A stretch of DNA of 32,865 nucleotides from Deltaproteobacteria bacterium (GTDB lineage Bacteria > Desulfobacterota > Deferrimicrobia > Deferrimicrobiales > Deferrimicrobiaceae). Position 1 is the first letter of the stretch; every line of letters starts with the position of its first letter. Under the pieces are notes generated by a model. It searched no databases. It saw only the letters and a list, made by a program, of their open reading frames with translations, and had not been told where the DNA came from. This document shows, in pieces, positions 23,038 to 31,444 of the stretch. The DNA is taken from assembly GCA_017889845.1 (NCBI GenBank), contig JAGGAJ010000003.1:1-32865 (forward strand), read 5' to 3'. A program made the position numbers and the translations under genes.

Positions 23038-23778
23038 TCAGGGGACCGCGCGGGCCACCGTCACGACCACTATAATTCCGCCTCCCGTCCGTTTCAAGGC
23101 GATGGAGCACGCCTCCGCCGTGGCCCCGGTGGTGTAGACGTCGTCGAGGAGGAGGACGCGGGCCGGAACGCGCCGGTCCCGCGGGACCCGGAACGCCCCC
23201 TCCACGTTCTCCCGACGGTGTCCGGCCGGCAGGCCCGCCTGGGGGGCGCGCTCGCAGTCCCGCCGAAGGAGGAGGGGATCGAAGGGCCATCCGGAGCCGC
23301 TGGCGAGCCGGGCCCCGACGAGGGCGGGGAGATTGCATCCCCGCCGGAGATATTTCATGGGGCGTACGGGGACCGGAACCACCGTCGGCGCCGCGCCGTC
23401 CGGGAACAGGTCCCTCCAGGGTCCGCGAAACGCATCCCGGAGACGGTCCGCGACCGGACCCGCCGGGAACGGACGGGCCGCGTATTTCGCCGAAAGGATG
23501 GCGGCCCGCACGACACCCGCGTGGAGGAACAGGGAGCGGGCGGCGTCGAACGGCGGCGGGTTCGCCGCGCAGGCGGCGCAGGGGATCGGGAGATCGGAGG
23601 AGACGGCGGAACAGCCGCCGCACAGCGGACACGGGTTTCCCTCCCACGCCTTCCATCTCCGCACAGCCGCCGCGGAGAGGTCCGGGGAGGGGCGGGGGAG
23701 GAGCTCCCGAAGACACGACAGTTCCGCACCGGACCGGCGGAAAAACGGTACCCACCGGGCCTTCGCGCGGGAGAACAC
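23038..23778 (-). CDS. comF: ComF family phosphoribosyltransferase-like protein
   Basis: A 246-residue ComF-family protein, linked in other bacteria to DNA uptake. It has a four-cysteine zinc site (CPLCGG with CAAC) near residue 50, the VVPVPV strand with RGCN block, and the phosphoribosyltransferase motif VLLLDDVYTTGAT. The open frame runs upstream into the preceding gene. The first usable start after that gene's stop is GTG 23778, which has no evident ribosome-binding site, so the start is uncertain. Confidence 0.88.
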   Translation of the reverse strand: MFSRAKARWVPFFRRSGAELSCLRELLPRPSPDLSAAAVRRWKAWEGNPCPLCGGCSAVSSDLPIPCAACAANPPPFDAARSLFLHAGVVRAAILSAKYAARPFPAGPVADRLRDAFRGPWRDLFPDGAAPTVVPVPVRPMKYLRRGCNLPALVGARLASGSGWPFDPLLLRRDCERAPQAGLPAGHRRENVEGAFRVPRDRRVPARVLLLDDVYTTGATAEACSIALKRTGGGIIVVVTVARAVP

Positions 23779-23818
23779 GCGTCGGCCGGCGCGGCCGGGG
23801 GAAGTACCGCGGGATGGT

Positions 23819-25147
23819 TCAGCGGGGGGTTGCGGAAATGGCGTACTCCCGGCTCCCGTGGTCGATGGCGTAGGTGTTCCATCCCCCGCAGGAGAGGCAC
23901 CGGGCGGTCCACTTGATGGTGGAGGAGCCGCACCGCTGGCAGCGGAACGGGATGAGGTACCGCCGCTTGTATCCGTAGGCGCGCTGGTAGTGCTGGCTGG
24001 CCGATTCATACCGCCCCCTGCGCCGGAAGGCCTCCGCGAGCAGGACGTTCACCGACTCGCGGTCCGGGTCCAGGGTCTCCGCCTTCAACAACTGTTCCAG
24101 CGCCTCGTCGATCATCTCCAGCCGCAGGAAGAACTTCCCCGTGAAGAGGTTCACGTCGTAGTCGGAGGGGAACTCCCGCTGCAGGTGCGAGTAGATCCGG
24201 ATCATCGCCTGCGGCCGCTCCGTCTCCACGCACAGGTCCTCGAGCCGGATGAGGAAGATCGGGTTGCGTGTGGCCCGGAACCCCTGCAGCAGGATCTCGG
24301 TTGCCGCTTCGACGTCCCGGCCCCGAAGGTGTTCGGAGAGGGCCGCGTGGGAGGGGCAGAACGACGGGTCGTCCTTGATCACATCGCGAAGCCGGCGTTC
24401 CGCGTCGTCCGCCTTCCCCTGCGCGAGGCGCACCAGGGCCTTCTCGTACCGCAGCGCCGTGAACAGGGCGTGGTCCGCGGCGGAGGCATCCTTCCCGCGC
24501 AGCTTCATCAGCTTCTTCTGCTCGTTGTAGGCGGAGACCATCTCCCCGCGGGAGAGGTGGATGTCGCGGATCTCCTCCCAGGCGCGCGGGTTCTCCCCTT
24601 CCGTCGACTCGACCGCGGAGAGAACCGAGAGGGCCGCCTCCGGGTCGTTCATCTTCCGGTACAGCCGCGCGAGGCGGAAGTAGGCGGACAGGTCGGACGG
24701 TTCGATCTGCTTGACCCGCGTCAGCGCCTTCACGGCCTCCAGCGGGTTCCCCAGCTCCTCCTGGGCGGCGGCCAGGAGGTCGAGCGCCTCCCGGTCGTCG
24801 GGGTTCACCGACAGGGAGCGGGTGAGTTCCCGCGCGGCCTCCTGGAGCATGCCGCGCTGGACCAGCTCCGCCGCCCGCGCTGCCCGCGCCTTCGCCGCGT
24901 CCCTGCGCTGCTTCTCGCGCCGCTCCCGCCAGGTGCGGGACGCCGACGTCACGTCCTTCACGAGGGTGCCCAGGATGACCATCGCCGCGCCGAGGGAGAA
25001 GGAGAGAATGGCCAGTTCGCTGACCGTCACTTCCACCTGCCGCGTGGCGGAGTAGTAGAACGGGACGTGCTGGCCGTTCAGCAGGGAGATGTACGAGAAG
25101 GCGACGAGGATCACGACGAAGAGCAGGAAGAGGAGGCGGATCGCCAT
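23819..25147 (-). CDS. LapA-like membrane domain fused to LapB-like TPR and zinc-ribbon protein
   Basis: A 442-residue inner-membrane protein. Residues about 4-22 and 42-62 form two membrane helices in a LapA-like (DUF1049) pattern (SLLNGQHVPFYYS, then FSLGAAMVILGTL). A charged linker leads into several TPR-like repeats (about 85-390). The C-terminus holds a rubredoxin-like zinc ribbon (CQRCG ... CLSCGGW), as in LapB. In E. coli, LapA and LapB are separate adjacent genes; LapB controls FtsH-mediated turnover of LpxC and so LPS output. The function here is inferred from this match and from rfaE2 in the same operon. ATG 25147, with GGGAGGG upstream. Confidence 0.85.
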   Translation of the reverse strand: MAIRLLFLLFVVILVAFSYISLLNGQHVPFYYSATRQVEVTVSELAILSFSLGAAMVILGTLVKDVTSASRTWRERREKQRRDAAKARAARAAELVQRGMLQEAARELTRSLSVNPDDREALDLLAAAQEELGNPLEAVKALTRVKQIEPSDLSAYFRLARLYRKMNDPEAALSVLSAVESTEGENPRAWEEIRDIHLSRGEMVSAYNEQKKLMKLRGKDASAADHALFTALRYEKALVRLAQGKADDAERRLRDVIKDDPSFCPSHAALSEHLRGRDVEAATEILLQGFRATRNPIFLIRLEDLCVETERPQAMIRIYSHLQREFPSDYDVNLFTGKFFLRLEMIDEALEQLLKAETLDPDRESVNVLLAEAFRRRGRYESASQHYQRAYGYKRRYLIPFRCQRCGSSTIKWTARCLSCGGWNTYAIDHGSREYAISATPR

Positions 25148-25179
25148 GCGCGGAGGACCCTCCCGGGGTTGCGGTAGCC

Positions 25180-25530
25180 TTACCCCTCGGGGACCGGCAC
25201 CTCGGGCGCCGCCCCCCACAGCCGGTCGAAGTTGTAGAACTCCCGGACCGCGGACTGGAACACGTGGACCACGAGGTCGCCGTAATCGAGGAGCGCCCAG
25301 CGCCCGTCGCGGAGCCCCTCGACCCCCAGGGGGCGGATCCCCTCCTCTTTCTTCAACGTCTCCTCGATGTACTGCGCCAGCGCCGTCACCTGGCGGTCCG
25401 AGGTCCCCGAGCAGAGCAGGAAGTAGTCGGCGTAGCCGGCGTGCTCCCGGACGTCGAGGGCCCGGATGTCCTGGCCCTTCTTCTCCTGGGCCAGCTTCGC
25501 GCACCGGAGCAGCGTCTCCCGCGTGGTGAT
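25180..25530 (-). CDS. rsfS: Ribosomal silencing factor RsfS (apparent ATC start)
   Basis: Binds ribosomal protein uL14 and blocks subunit joining in starvation. The 116-residue product has the family blocks KKGQDIRALDV, YADYFLLCSGTSDRQV, and WALLDYGDLVVHVF followed by REFYNFDRLWG. The first ATG, GTG or TTG in this frame is the GTG at 25389, which would remove the conserved N-terminal third. Upstream, the frame runs to the nadD TAG (25539-25537) and offers only ATC at 25530 as a plausible start, 10 nt after the GGAGG at 25545-25541. I therefore read the start as ATC, similar to the AUU of infC. A sequence error (ATC for ATG) remains possible. Confidence 0.88.
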   Translation of the reverse strand: MTTRETLLRCAKLAQEKKGQDIRALDVREHAGYADYFLLCSGTSDRQVTALAQYIEETLKKEEGIRPLGVEGLRDGRWALLDYGDLVVHVFQSAVREFYNFDRLWGAAPEVPVPEG

Positions 25531-25536
25531 GACCGG

Positions 25537-26211
25537 CTACCCTCCTTCTTCCGCTCGATACAGCGCATGGGCCGCGATGTGCCGCTCCACCTCCGGCGGC
25601 ACCAGCCCACGGATGGACCTCCCCCGCCGAACCTTTTCCCGGATGGATCGCGACGAGATGTCGAGGACCGGAAGGTCGGGGCACAGCAGGCGTCGCCCGC
25701 CGGGCAGGCGGTAGGTGCGTCCCGGTAAACTATAGCAACCGTCCCCCTCCTTTTCAATACGCACCCCCGCCGGGAACGCGGATTCCGGCGGCGTCCCCGG
25801 CCGGGGGAGGAGGAGGAAATCGCACGCCGCCAGCAGCTCCTCCCAGCGGTGCCACGCGGGGATTTCCTGGAACGCGTCCGCGCCGACGAGGAAGAGGACC
25901 CCGACGCCGGGGTTCGCCGCGAGGATCTCCCGCACGGTGAGGAGAGAGTACGACGGGCCTTCCCTCCGCAGCTCCAGGTCGAGGACCGACAGCCCCTCTA
26001 CGCCCGCCACGGCGGCCTCCGCCATGGCGTACCGGTGGCGCGCGGTGGCCACCGGCTGCCGCGGCTTGTGGGGCGGCTGGGCGGAAGGGACCAGGTGGAC
26101 GCGGGGGAGGGGGAGGCCCTCCCGGACCTCGATGGCCATCCGGAGGTGGCCGTTGTGGAACGGGTCGAAGGTTCCCCCGAAGAGGGCGATGCCGGGACGC
26201 CCGCCGTGCAC
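25537..26211 (-). CDS. nadD: Nicotinate-nucleotide adenylyltransferase NadD
   Basis: Adenylates nicotinate mononucleotide in NAD synthesis. The 224-residue protein has the nucleotidyltransferase motif GGTFDPFHNGHL near the N-terminus, PPHKPRQPVA, LVGADAFQEIPAWHRW and the C-terminal ISSRSIREKVRRG motif, all diagnostic for NadD. The start is GTG 26211, sharing one base with the proA stop (TAGTG). A much longer open frame upstream is a GC-rich shadow of proA. Confidence 0.95.
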   Translation of the reverse strand: MHGGRPGIALFGGTFDPFHNGHLRMAIEVREGLPLPRVHLVPSAQPPHKPRQPVATARHRYAMAEAAVAGVEGLSVLDLELRREGPSYSLLTVREILAANPGVGVLFLVGADAFQEIPAWHRWEELLAACDFLLLPRPGTPPESAFPAGVRIEKEGDGCYSLPGRTYRLPGGRRLLCPDLPVLDISSRSIREKVRRGRSIRGLVPPEVERHIAAHALYRAEEGG

Positions 26212-27479
26212 TACCGTCGCACCTGCCCGTCCCCGAGAGCGATGAACTTCGTCGTGGTCAGCTCGGAGAGGCCCATGGGGCCGAAGGCGTGGATCTTGGT
26301 GGTGCTGATGCCGATCTCCGCTCCCAGCCCAAGCTGGTACCCGTCGTTGAAGCGCGTGGATGCGTTGACCAGCACCAGGGATGAGTCCACCTCCCGGAGG
26401 AAGCGCATCGCCCGCCCGTGGTCGCGGGTGAGGATCGCCTCCGTGTGGAGGGAACCGTACGTCCGGATGTGCTCCATCGCCGCCTCCATCGACGGGACCA
26501 CGCGCACCGCGAGGATGAGGTCGAGGTATTCCGTCCCCCAGTCCTCCTCCTTCGCCGGAACGGCGGACGGGACCCACCGTCGCGTCTCCGGGCAGCCGCG
26601 CAACTCCACTCCCGCCGCGGCGAGGGCTTCCGCCACCTTCGGGAGGAAGGCGGGGGCTGCGCCCTCGTGCACCAGGAGCGTCTCCATCGCGTTGCAGACT
26701 CCGGGGCGCTGGGCCTTCGCGTTGACGCATACCGGGACCGAAAGCGTAATGTCCGCCCCCTCGTCCACGTAGATGTGGCAGACCCCTTTGTAATGCTTGA
26801 TCACCGGGATGCGGGACTTCTCCGCGACGCTTCGGATCAACCCCTCCCCCCCGCGGGGGATGATCAGGTCGACGTGCTCCTCCTGGGTCAGCAACGCGTC
26901 GATCGCCGCCCGGTCCGTTCGGGGGATCAGCGACACCGCGTCCTCCGGCAGGCCCGCGGAGGCCAGGGCATCCCGCAGGATCCCGGCGATGGCGGAGTTG
27001 GACGCGATCGCCTCGGAGCCCCCCCGGAGGACGACGGCGTTGCCGGATTTGACGCACAGGGCCGCCGCGTCGGCCGTCACGTTGGGGCGCGACTCGTAGA
27101 TGATCCCGATCACCCCGAGGGGGATCCGCATCCGGCCGACCAGCAGCCCGTTCGGCCGTCGTTCCATCCGCTCGATCCCTCCCACGGGGTCGGGGAGGGC
27201 GGCCACCTCCTCGATGCCGTCGGCCATCTGCCGGATCACCGCGTCGGTAAGGCGCAGCCGGTCGATCATCGCGCCGGAAAGCCCCCGTGCCGCCCCCGCC
27301 TCCACGTCCCGGCCGTTCTCCGCCTTGAGGAACTCCGCACGGGCGCGCAGCCCCTTCGCCGTCTCCCGCAGGGCGTCGTTCTTCGCCGACGTGCCGGCGC
27401 GGGCCAGGGGCACCGACGCCGCTTTCGCGGCACGGCAGATGCGCTCCACCATCGCTTCCGTCGTCTCGTGCGCGCTCAC
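26211..27479 (-). CDS. proA: Gamma-glutamyl phosphate reductase ProA
   Basis: Reduces gamma-glutamyl phosphate to glutamate semialdehyde with NADPH in proline synthesis. The 422-residue protein has IPLGVIGIIYESRPNVT, GNAVVLRGGSEA, LIIPRGGEGLI and the catalytic-cysteine block AQRPGVCNAMETLLV, with LVLVNASTRFNDG near the C-terminus. GTG start at 27479 overlaps the proB stop (GTGA). The length matches the family, so the open frame upstream to 28112 is not part of the gene. Confidence 0.96.
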   Translation of the reverse strand: MSAHETTEAMVERICRAAKAASVPLARAGTSAKNDALRETAKGLRARAEFLKAENGRDVEAGAARGLSGAMIDRLRLTDAVIRQMADGIEEVAALPDPVGGIERMERRPNGLLVGRMRIPLGVIGIIYESRPNVTADAAALCVKSGNAVVLRGGSEAIASNSAIAGILRDALASAGLPEDAVSLIPRTDRAAIDALLTQEEHVDLIIPRGGEGLIRSVAEKSRIPVIKHYKGVCHIYVDEGADITLSVPVCVNAKAQRPGVCNAMETLLVHEGAAPAFLPKVAEALAAAGVELRGCPETRRWVPSAVPAKEEDWGTEYLDLILAVRVVPSMEAAMEHIRTYGSLHTEAILTRDHGRAMRFLREVDSSLVLVNASTRFNDGYQLGLGAEIGISTTKIHAFGPMGLSELTTTKFIALGDGQVRR

Positions 27480-28711
27480 CGCGGTCCGCCTCCTTTCCGG
27501 GCTCCGGGGGGCCGGGCCGCCGGGAGGATCGTGAGATCGTCCCGGTGGACCACCTCCGCCGGCGTGTCGGGCCCGAGAAGGGTCCGGATCTCCCCGCTGC
27601 GCTTCCCCTTCCCCCGATCCACCTGTTCGCTGCCCCACCGCGCTATCCCGCGGGCGAAGACGCGCCCGCGCCGATCCGCCACTTCCACCGCGTCGCCCGG
27701 CTGGAAGTCGCCGTTCGTCCCGGTCACTCCCGCCGGGAGGAGGCTCTTGCCCCCCTCCAGGAGCACCTTGCGCGCCCCGTCGTCCACCACGATGGTGCCG
27801 TGTACGTTCCGGGCGTAGGCGATCCACATCTTCCGGCTCGACAGCCGGCCGGTTTTCCTCGGCAGGATCAGTGTACCGGCGTCCTTCCCCGCGAGTACGT
27901 CGAGGACGGACCGGCGGGACAGCCCGGAGGCGATCACCACGGGGATCCCGGAGGCGGAGAGAACCCTCGCCGCGTGGATCTTGGAGGCCATCCCCCCCGT
28001 GCCCGTCGCGGAGGCGCGGCGGCCGACGGCGGCGCGCACCGTTTCGTCGTCGAGGTCCTCCACGAGGGGGATCCGGCGCGCGTCGGGGTGCCGGTGGGGA
28101 TCTTTCGTGCACAGCCCGTCGCTGTCGGTCAGGAGGATCAGGAGATCCGCGCCGATCATCTGGGTGACCAGCGTCGCCAGATGGTCGTTGGCGCCCCCCC
28201 CGCCTCCCTCCAGGCGGATCTCCTCGGTGGCCACCGTGTCGTTCTCGTTGACGATGGGGACGATCCCGCGGGAGAGGAGTGTCTCGAGCGTGTTCCGCGC
28301 GTTGACGTACCGTTCCCGGTTCTCGAAGTCCTCGTGCGTGAGGAGCAGCTGGGCCACGTGGCGCCCCCGCTTCTCGAAGGCGCGCTCGTACGCGCGCATG
28401 AGCGTGGTCTGCCCCACCGCCGCCGCGGCCTGCTTGAGGGCCACCGTCCGCGGCCGCTCCGCCATTCCCAGCTTCTTCCTCCCTGCCGCGATGGCCCCGG
28501 AGGTGACGACGACGAACGAGATCCCCGCTCCGCCGAGAACCCGGGCCAGCTGGGCGGCAAGGGCGCGGATCGTGGATTCCCGGAGGCCCGCGACCGGATC
28601 GGCGACCGTCCCGCTCCCCAGCTTCACCACCACCCGTCGGATCCGGCGGGTCGCGAGGATCGTCCCGCGGTCCGGAACCGCGAGGCCGGGGTGCGCGCGT
28701 TCAGGCGACAT
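27476..28711 (-). CDS. proB: Glutamate 5-kinase ProB
   Basis: Phosphorylates glutamate in the first step of proline synthesis. The 411-residue protein has an amino-acid-kinase domain (VVVKLGSGTVA, VVTSGAIAAGRKKLG, IVNENDTVATEEI, LLTDSDGL, ATGTGGMASKIHAARVL) and a C-terminal PUA domain starting near residue 310. ATG 28711, with GGAGG 7 nt upstream, overlaps the end of obgE by 11 nt. An upstream in-frame start at 28744 lacks this site. Confidence 0.95.
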   Translation of the reverse strand: MSPERAHPGLAVPDRGTILATRRIRRVVVKLGSGTVADPVAGLRESTIRALAAQLARVLGGAGISFVVVTSGAIAAGRKKLGMAERPRTVALKQAAAAVGQTTLMRAYERAFEKRGRHVAQLLLTHEDFENRERYVNARNTLETLLSRGIVPIVNENDTVATEEIRLEGGGGGANDHLATLVTQMIGADLLILLTDSDGLCTKDPHRHPDARRIPLVEDLDDETVRAAVGRRASATGTGGMASKIHAARVLSASGIPVVIASGLSRRSVLDVLAGKDAGTLILPRKTGRLSSRKMWIAYARNVHGTIVVDDGARKVLLEGGKSLLPAGVTGTNGDFQPGDAVEVADRRGRVFARGIARWGSEQVDRGKGKRSGEIRTLLGPDTPAEVVHRDDLTILPAARPPGARKGGGPR

Positions 28712-29708
28712 GCGGCTGCCTCCTTCGCAGGTCGACGAGGCCATCGAGCAGCTTCGGAAGGCCTTCCCCGGTGGCCGCGGAGATGTAGTGGGCCGCCCCC
28801 TCGGGGTGGCCGATCGCCCTGCCCGCCCCCTCGGCGTTTTCGCGCGCCCCCGGCAGGTCCATCTTGTTGAAGGCCAGCAGCGTCGGCCGGGCGGAGAGCT
28901 CCGGCCGGAACCGCTCCATCTCGTCCCTGACCGTCCGGTACGCTTCCACGATCCGGTCCGGCTCCTGCCCGGCGTCGAGCACGTGGACCAGCCCCTCCGT
29001 CCGCTCGACGTGCTTGAGGAAGCGGTGTCCCAGCCCGGCCCCCCGGTGGGCCCCCTCGATCAACCCGGGCAGGTCCGCCACGACGAACTCCTCGTCGCGA
29101 TGGCGGACCACCCCCAGAACGGGGGAGAGGGTGGTGAAGGGGTAGTCCGCGATCCTCGGACGCGCACGGGAGATGCGGGAGAGCAGGGTGGATTTCCCCG
29201 CGTTCGGGAGGCCGACCAGCCCGATCTGCGCGATGAGCTTCAGCTCCAGCCGCAGGCATAGCTCCTGTCCCGGCCCCCCGGGTTCCGCCCGGTCGGGAGC
29301 CTGGTTCACGGACGAGGTGAAGGCGGAGTTCCCACGCCCGCCCCGCCCGCCGGGGGCGGCAAGGAATGTCTCCCCCGGGCGGACCAGGTCGGCCAGCGTC
29401 TCGCCCGTCCCGGCGTCGCGGACGATCGTCCCCGGCGGGACGGCGATCCGCAGTTCGGGGGCGCTCTTTCCGTGCATGTTCTTCCCCATGCCGTGCTGGC
29501 CGCGCTTCGCCTTGAAGATGTTCCGGTACCGGAAATCGAGGAGAGTGGACAGGTGGGGGCTCACCTCGAGGAGGACGCAGCCGCCGTTCCCCCCGTCCCC
29601 GCCGTCGGGTCCCCCGCGGGGGACGAACTTCTCCCGGCGGAAGCTGACGCAGCCCCGGCCGCCGTCCCCGGAGCGGACGGTGATCGTGGCTTCGTCGATG
29701 AAGTGCAT
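28701..29708 (-). CDS. obgE: GTPase ObgE/CgtA
   Basis: Essential GTPase that acts in late assembly of the large ribosomal subunit. The 335-residue protein has the glycine-rich Obg fold at the N-terminus (MHFIDEATITVRSGDGGRG, FRREKFVPRGGPDGGDGG), the G1 loop GLPNAGKSTLLSRIS, G3 DLPGLIEGAHRGAGLG and G4 NKMDLPG. It follows rpmA by 13 nt in the common rplU-rpmA-obg order. No clear ribosome-binding site precedes its ATG, so coupling to rpmA is likely. Confidence 0.97.
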   Translation of the reverse strand: MHFIDEATITVRSGDGGRGCVSFRREKFVPRGGPDGGDGGNGGCVLLEVSPHLSTLLDFRYRNIFKAKRGQHGMGKNMHGKSAPELRIAVPPGTIVRDAGTGETLADLVRPGETFLAAPGGRGGRGNSAFTSSVNQAPDRAEPGGPGQELCLRLELKLIAQIGLVGLPNAGKSTLLSRISRARPRIADYPFTTLSPVLGVVRHRDEEFVVADLPGLIEGAHRGAGLGHRFLKHVERTEGLVHVLDAGQEPDRIVEAYRTVRDEMERFRPELSARPTLLAFNKMDLPGARENAEGAGRAIGHPEGAAHYISAATGEGLPKLLDGLVDLRRRQPHVA

Positions 29709-29721
29709 GAACGGGTAGACG

Positions 29722-29979
29722 TCAGGAGGCGGAGAGGACGGAAACCCTCTTGCGGTCTTTCCCCATGCGGCCGTACTGCACCACCCCGTCGATCAGCGCG
29801 AAGAGGGTGTGGTCCTTCCCCATCCCGACGTTCTCGCCGGGGTGGACCGCGGTCCCCCGCTGGCGGACGAGGATGGATCCTGCGGTGACGGCCTGGCCGC
29901 CGAACCGCTTCACGCCGAGACGCTTGCTTTGGCTGTCCCGGCCGTTTCGGGAGCTGCCTACGCCTTTCTTGTGTGCCAT
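29722..29979 (-). CDS. rpmA: 50S ribosomal protein bL27
   Basis: Component of the large ribosomal subunit near the peptidyl-transferase centre. The 85-residue protein starts MAHKKGVGSSRNGRDSQSKR and contains LGVKRFGGQAVTAGSILVRQRGT and NVGMGKDHTLFALIDG, all family hallmarks. There is no N-terminal extension before MAHKKG as in Firmicutes, so no processing is expected. Confidence 0.98.
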   Translation of the reverse strand: MAHKKGVGSSRNGRDSQSKRLGVKRFGGQAVTAGSILVRQRGTAVHPGENVGMGKDHTLFALIDGVVQYGRMGKDRKRVSVLSAS

Positions 29980-30001
29980 GGTGTTTCCCCCTGTTCCCGG
30001 G

Positions 30002-30316
30002 TCACCCGACCCGGATCTCGGTAACGGAGAGGGTCGTGAACGGCTGGCGGTGCCCCTGCTTCCGGGCGTACCCCTTGCGCTTCTTGTACTTGTAGACGAG
30101 GATCTTCTTCGTCTTTCCGTTGCGCACCGCCCTGCACACCACGGCGGCGCCGCTCACCGTGGGGGTTCCGACGGTCGTCCCCTGCTCCGTGGCGACCATC
30201 AGGACGTCGGTGAGTTCGACGGTCGCGCCGGCCTCGACCGGCAACTTCTCCACGTTGATGACGTCGCCGGGGGCGACGCGATGCTGCTTCCCCCCCGTGC
30301 GGACAACGGCGTACAT
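30002..30316 (-). CDS. rplU: 50S ribosomal protein bL21
   Basis: Large-subunit ribosomal protein of 104 residues (MYAVVRTGGKQHRVAPGDVI, KILVYKYKKRKGYARKQGHRQPFT). ATG 30316 has GGAGGG 8 nt upstream. A longer in-frame start at 30349 lies against the promoter and is rejected. It is the first gene of the long minus-strand operon. Confidence 0.97.
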   Translation of the reverse strand: MYAVVRTGGKQHRVAPGDVINVEKLPVEAGATVELTDVLMVATEQGTTVGTPTVSGAAVVCRAVRNGKTKKILVYKYKKRKGYARKQGHRQPFTTLSVTEIRVG

Positions 30317-30352
30317 GGCATCGCCCTCCATCCGGTTCGATAAGAACAAATT

Positions 30353-30381
30353 ACTATAGGGACAGCGGTTTCCCGTGTCAA
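30353..30381 (-). promoter_or_regulatory. Strong sigma-70 promoter of the rplU operon
   Basis: On the minus strand TTGACA (30381-30376), a 17-nt spacer and TATAGT (30358-30353): perfect -35 and 5 of 6 at -10, with ideal spacing. The transcript would start near 30346, about 30 nt before the rplU ATG. Confidence 0.92.
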
Positions 30382-30420
30382 CTGCGAAAACCCCCCGGAC
30401 CTTGGGATATAGTACACCCG

Positions 30421-30438
30421 GGCCCGCACCGGCGGGCC
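30421..30438 (+). other. 7-bp hairpin in the leader of the flavoprotein gene
   Basis: GGCCCGC (30421-30427) and GCGGGCC (30432-30438) pair perfectly around the loop ACCG, ending just before the AAAGGGG ribosome-binding site. A TATAGT box lies at 30408-30413 without a clear -35. The hairpin may affect translation; no ligand or protein is suggested. Confidence 0.4.
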
Positions 30439-30451
30439 GGAAAGGGGCGTG

Positions 30452-31444
30452 ATGAAGGACGTCGTCATCGTGGGGGGAGGCCCCGCGGGTCTACTCCTGT
30501 CGCTCTGCCTCCAGGAGCACGGCATCGCCTACCGGACGCTGGAGCGGGGGAAGATCGGCCAGACGTGGCGCGACATGCGGCCGGGCCTTGTGCTGCTTTC
30601 GCCCGCCGTCCCCGGCACCGACTGGACCTCCCTGACCCTGCATCACCCCATCTGGGCGCTGCACGGCGTGCGCCGCCCGTTCCCCACCCGCGAGGACTTC
30701 CTCTGCTACGTGGATGCGTTCGCCCGGGAGAACCGGGTCGCCGTGGCGGAGCGGACGCCCGCGACGGCGGCGCGCGTGGTTCCGGGAGGTTTCGCGGTGT
30801 CCACGGGGGAGGGGGAGATCGGGTGCCGCTTCCTCGTGGTCGCGACGGGGGGCACAACGACCCCCCGCTACCCGGAGATCCCGGGGGTGGCCGGGAACCC
30901 GTGCGTCCTCCACTCGAGCGATTTCGTGAACTGCATGGCGTACGACGGGAAGCGGGTGCTGGTGATCGGGGGAGGGAACTCCGCCGCGGAGCTGTGCGTG
31001 GAACTGGCGGGGACCGCGCTGGTGACCCTGTGCACCCGCAGCCCCCTCCGGTACTTCAGCGAAACCGGGGAGCTGGACCACATCCGGGGATCCTCGGAGA
31101 GCGTCCTCAAGGAGCTCATCCGGTTCCGGATCCTCGGCCTCCGGGAGGGGGACCCGGTGGTTTCGGTCAACGACCGCCTCGTGCGGTTCCGGAGCGGGGC
31201 GGAGGAAACCTTCGACTGGATCGTCTGCGGGACGGGGTACCGGCCGTTGTGGCTTCCGGTATCGGGCGGGACGGTGAAGACGGACGCAGAGGGGTTCCCC
31301 GTCATCTCGCGCGTCGGGGAGTCCAGCATTCCCGGCCTGTATTTCTGCGGCTCCCTCGCGATGTTCCACCGCCGCTGCGCCTTCATCCACGGCTTCCGCA
31401 ACTACGTGGAGAAGGTGTTCTGGGACATCGCCGACCGGCTCTAA
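30452..31444 (+). CDS. NAD(P)/FAD-binding oxidoreductase, flavin-monooxygenase-like
   Basis: A 330-residue flavoprotein with two dinucleotide-binding motifs: VVIVGGGPAGLLLSLCL near the N-terminus for FAD and VLVIGGGNSAAELCVELAG near residue 170 for NAD(P)H. The motif LVVATGGTTTPRYPEIPG and the C-terminal GLYFCGSLAMFHRRCAFIHGF fit the group of flavin-containing monooxygenase or CzcO-like oxidoreductases. The substrate is unknown. ATG 30452, with AAAGGGG upstream; GTG 30449 is possible. It stands alone, divergent from rplU, and its stop overlaps that of comM. Confidence 0.85.
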   Translation: MKDVVIVGGGPAGLLLSLCLQEHGIAYRTLERGKIGQTWRDMRPGLVLLSPAVPGTDWTSLTLHHPIWALHGVRRPFPTREDFLCYVDAFARENRVAVAERTPATAARVVPGGFAVSTGEGEIGCRFLVVATGGTTTPRYPEIPGVAGNPCVLHSSDFVNCMAYDGKRVLVIGGGNSAAELCVELAGTALVTLCTRSPLRYFSETGELDHIRGSSESVLKELIRFRILGLREGDPVVSVNDRLVRFRSGAEETFDWIVCGTGYRPLWLPVSGGTVKTDAEGFPVISRVGESSIPGLYFCGSLAMFHRRCAFIHGFRNYVEKVFWDIADRL

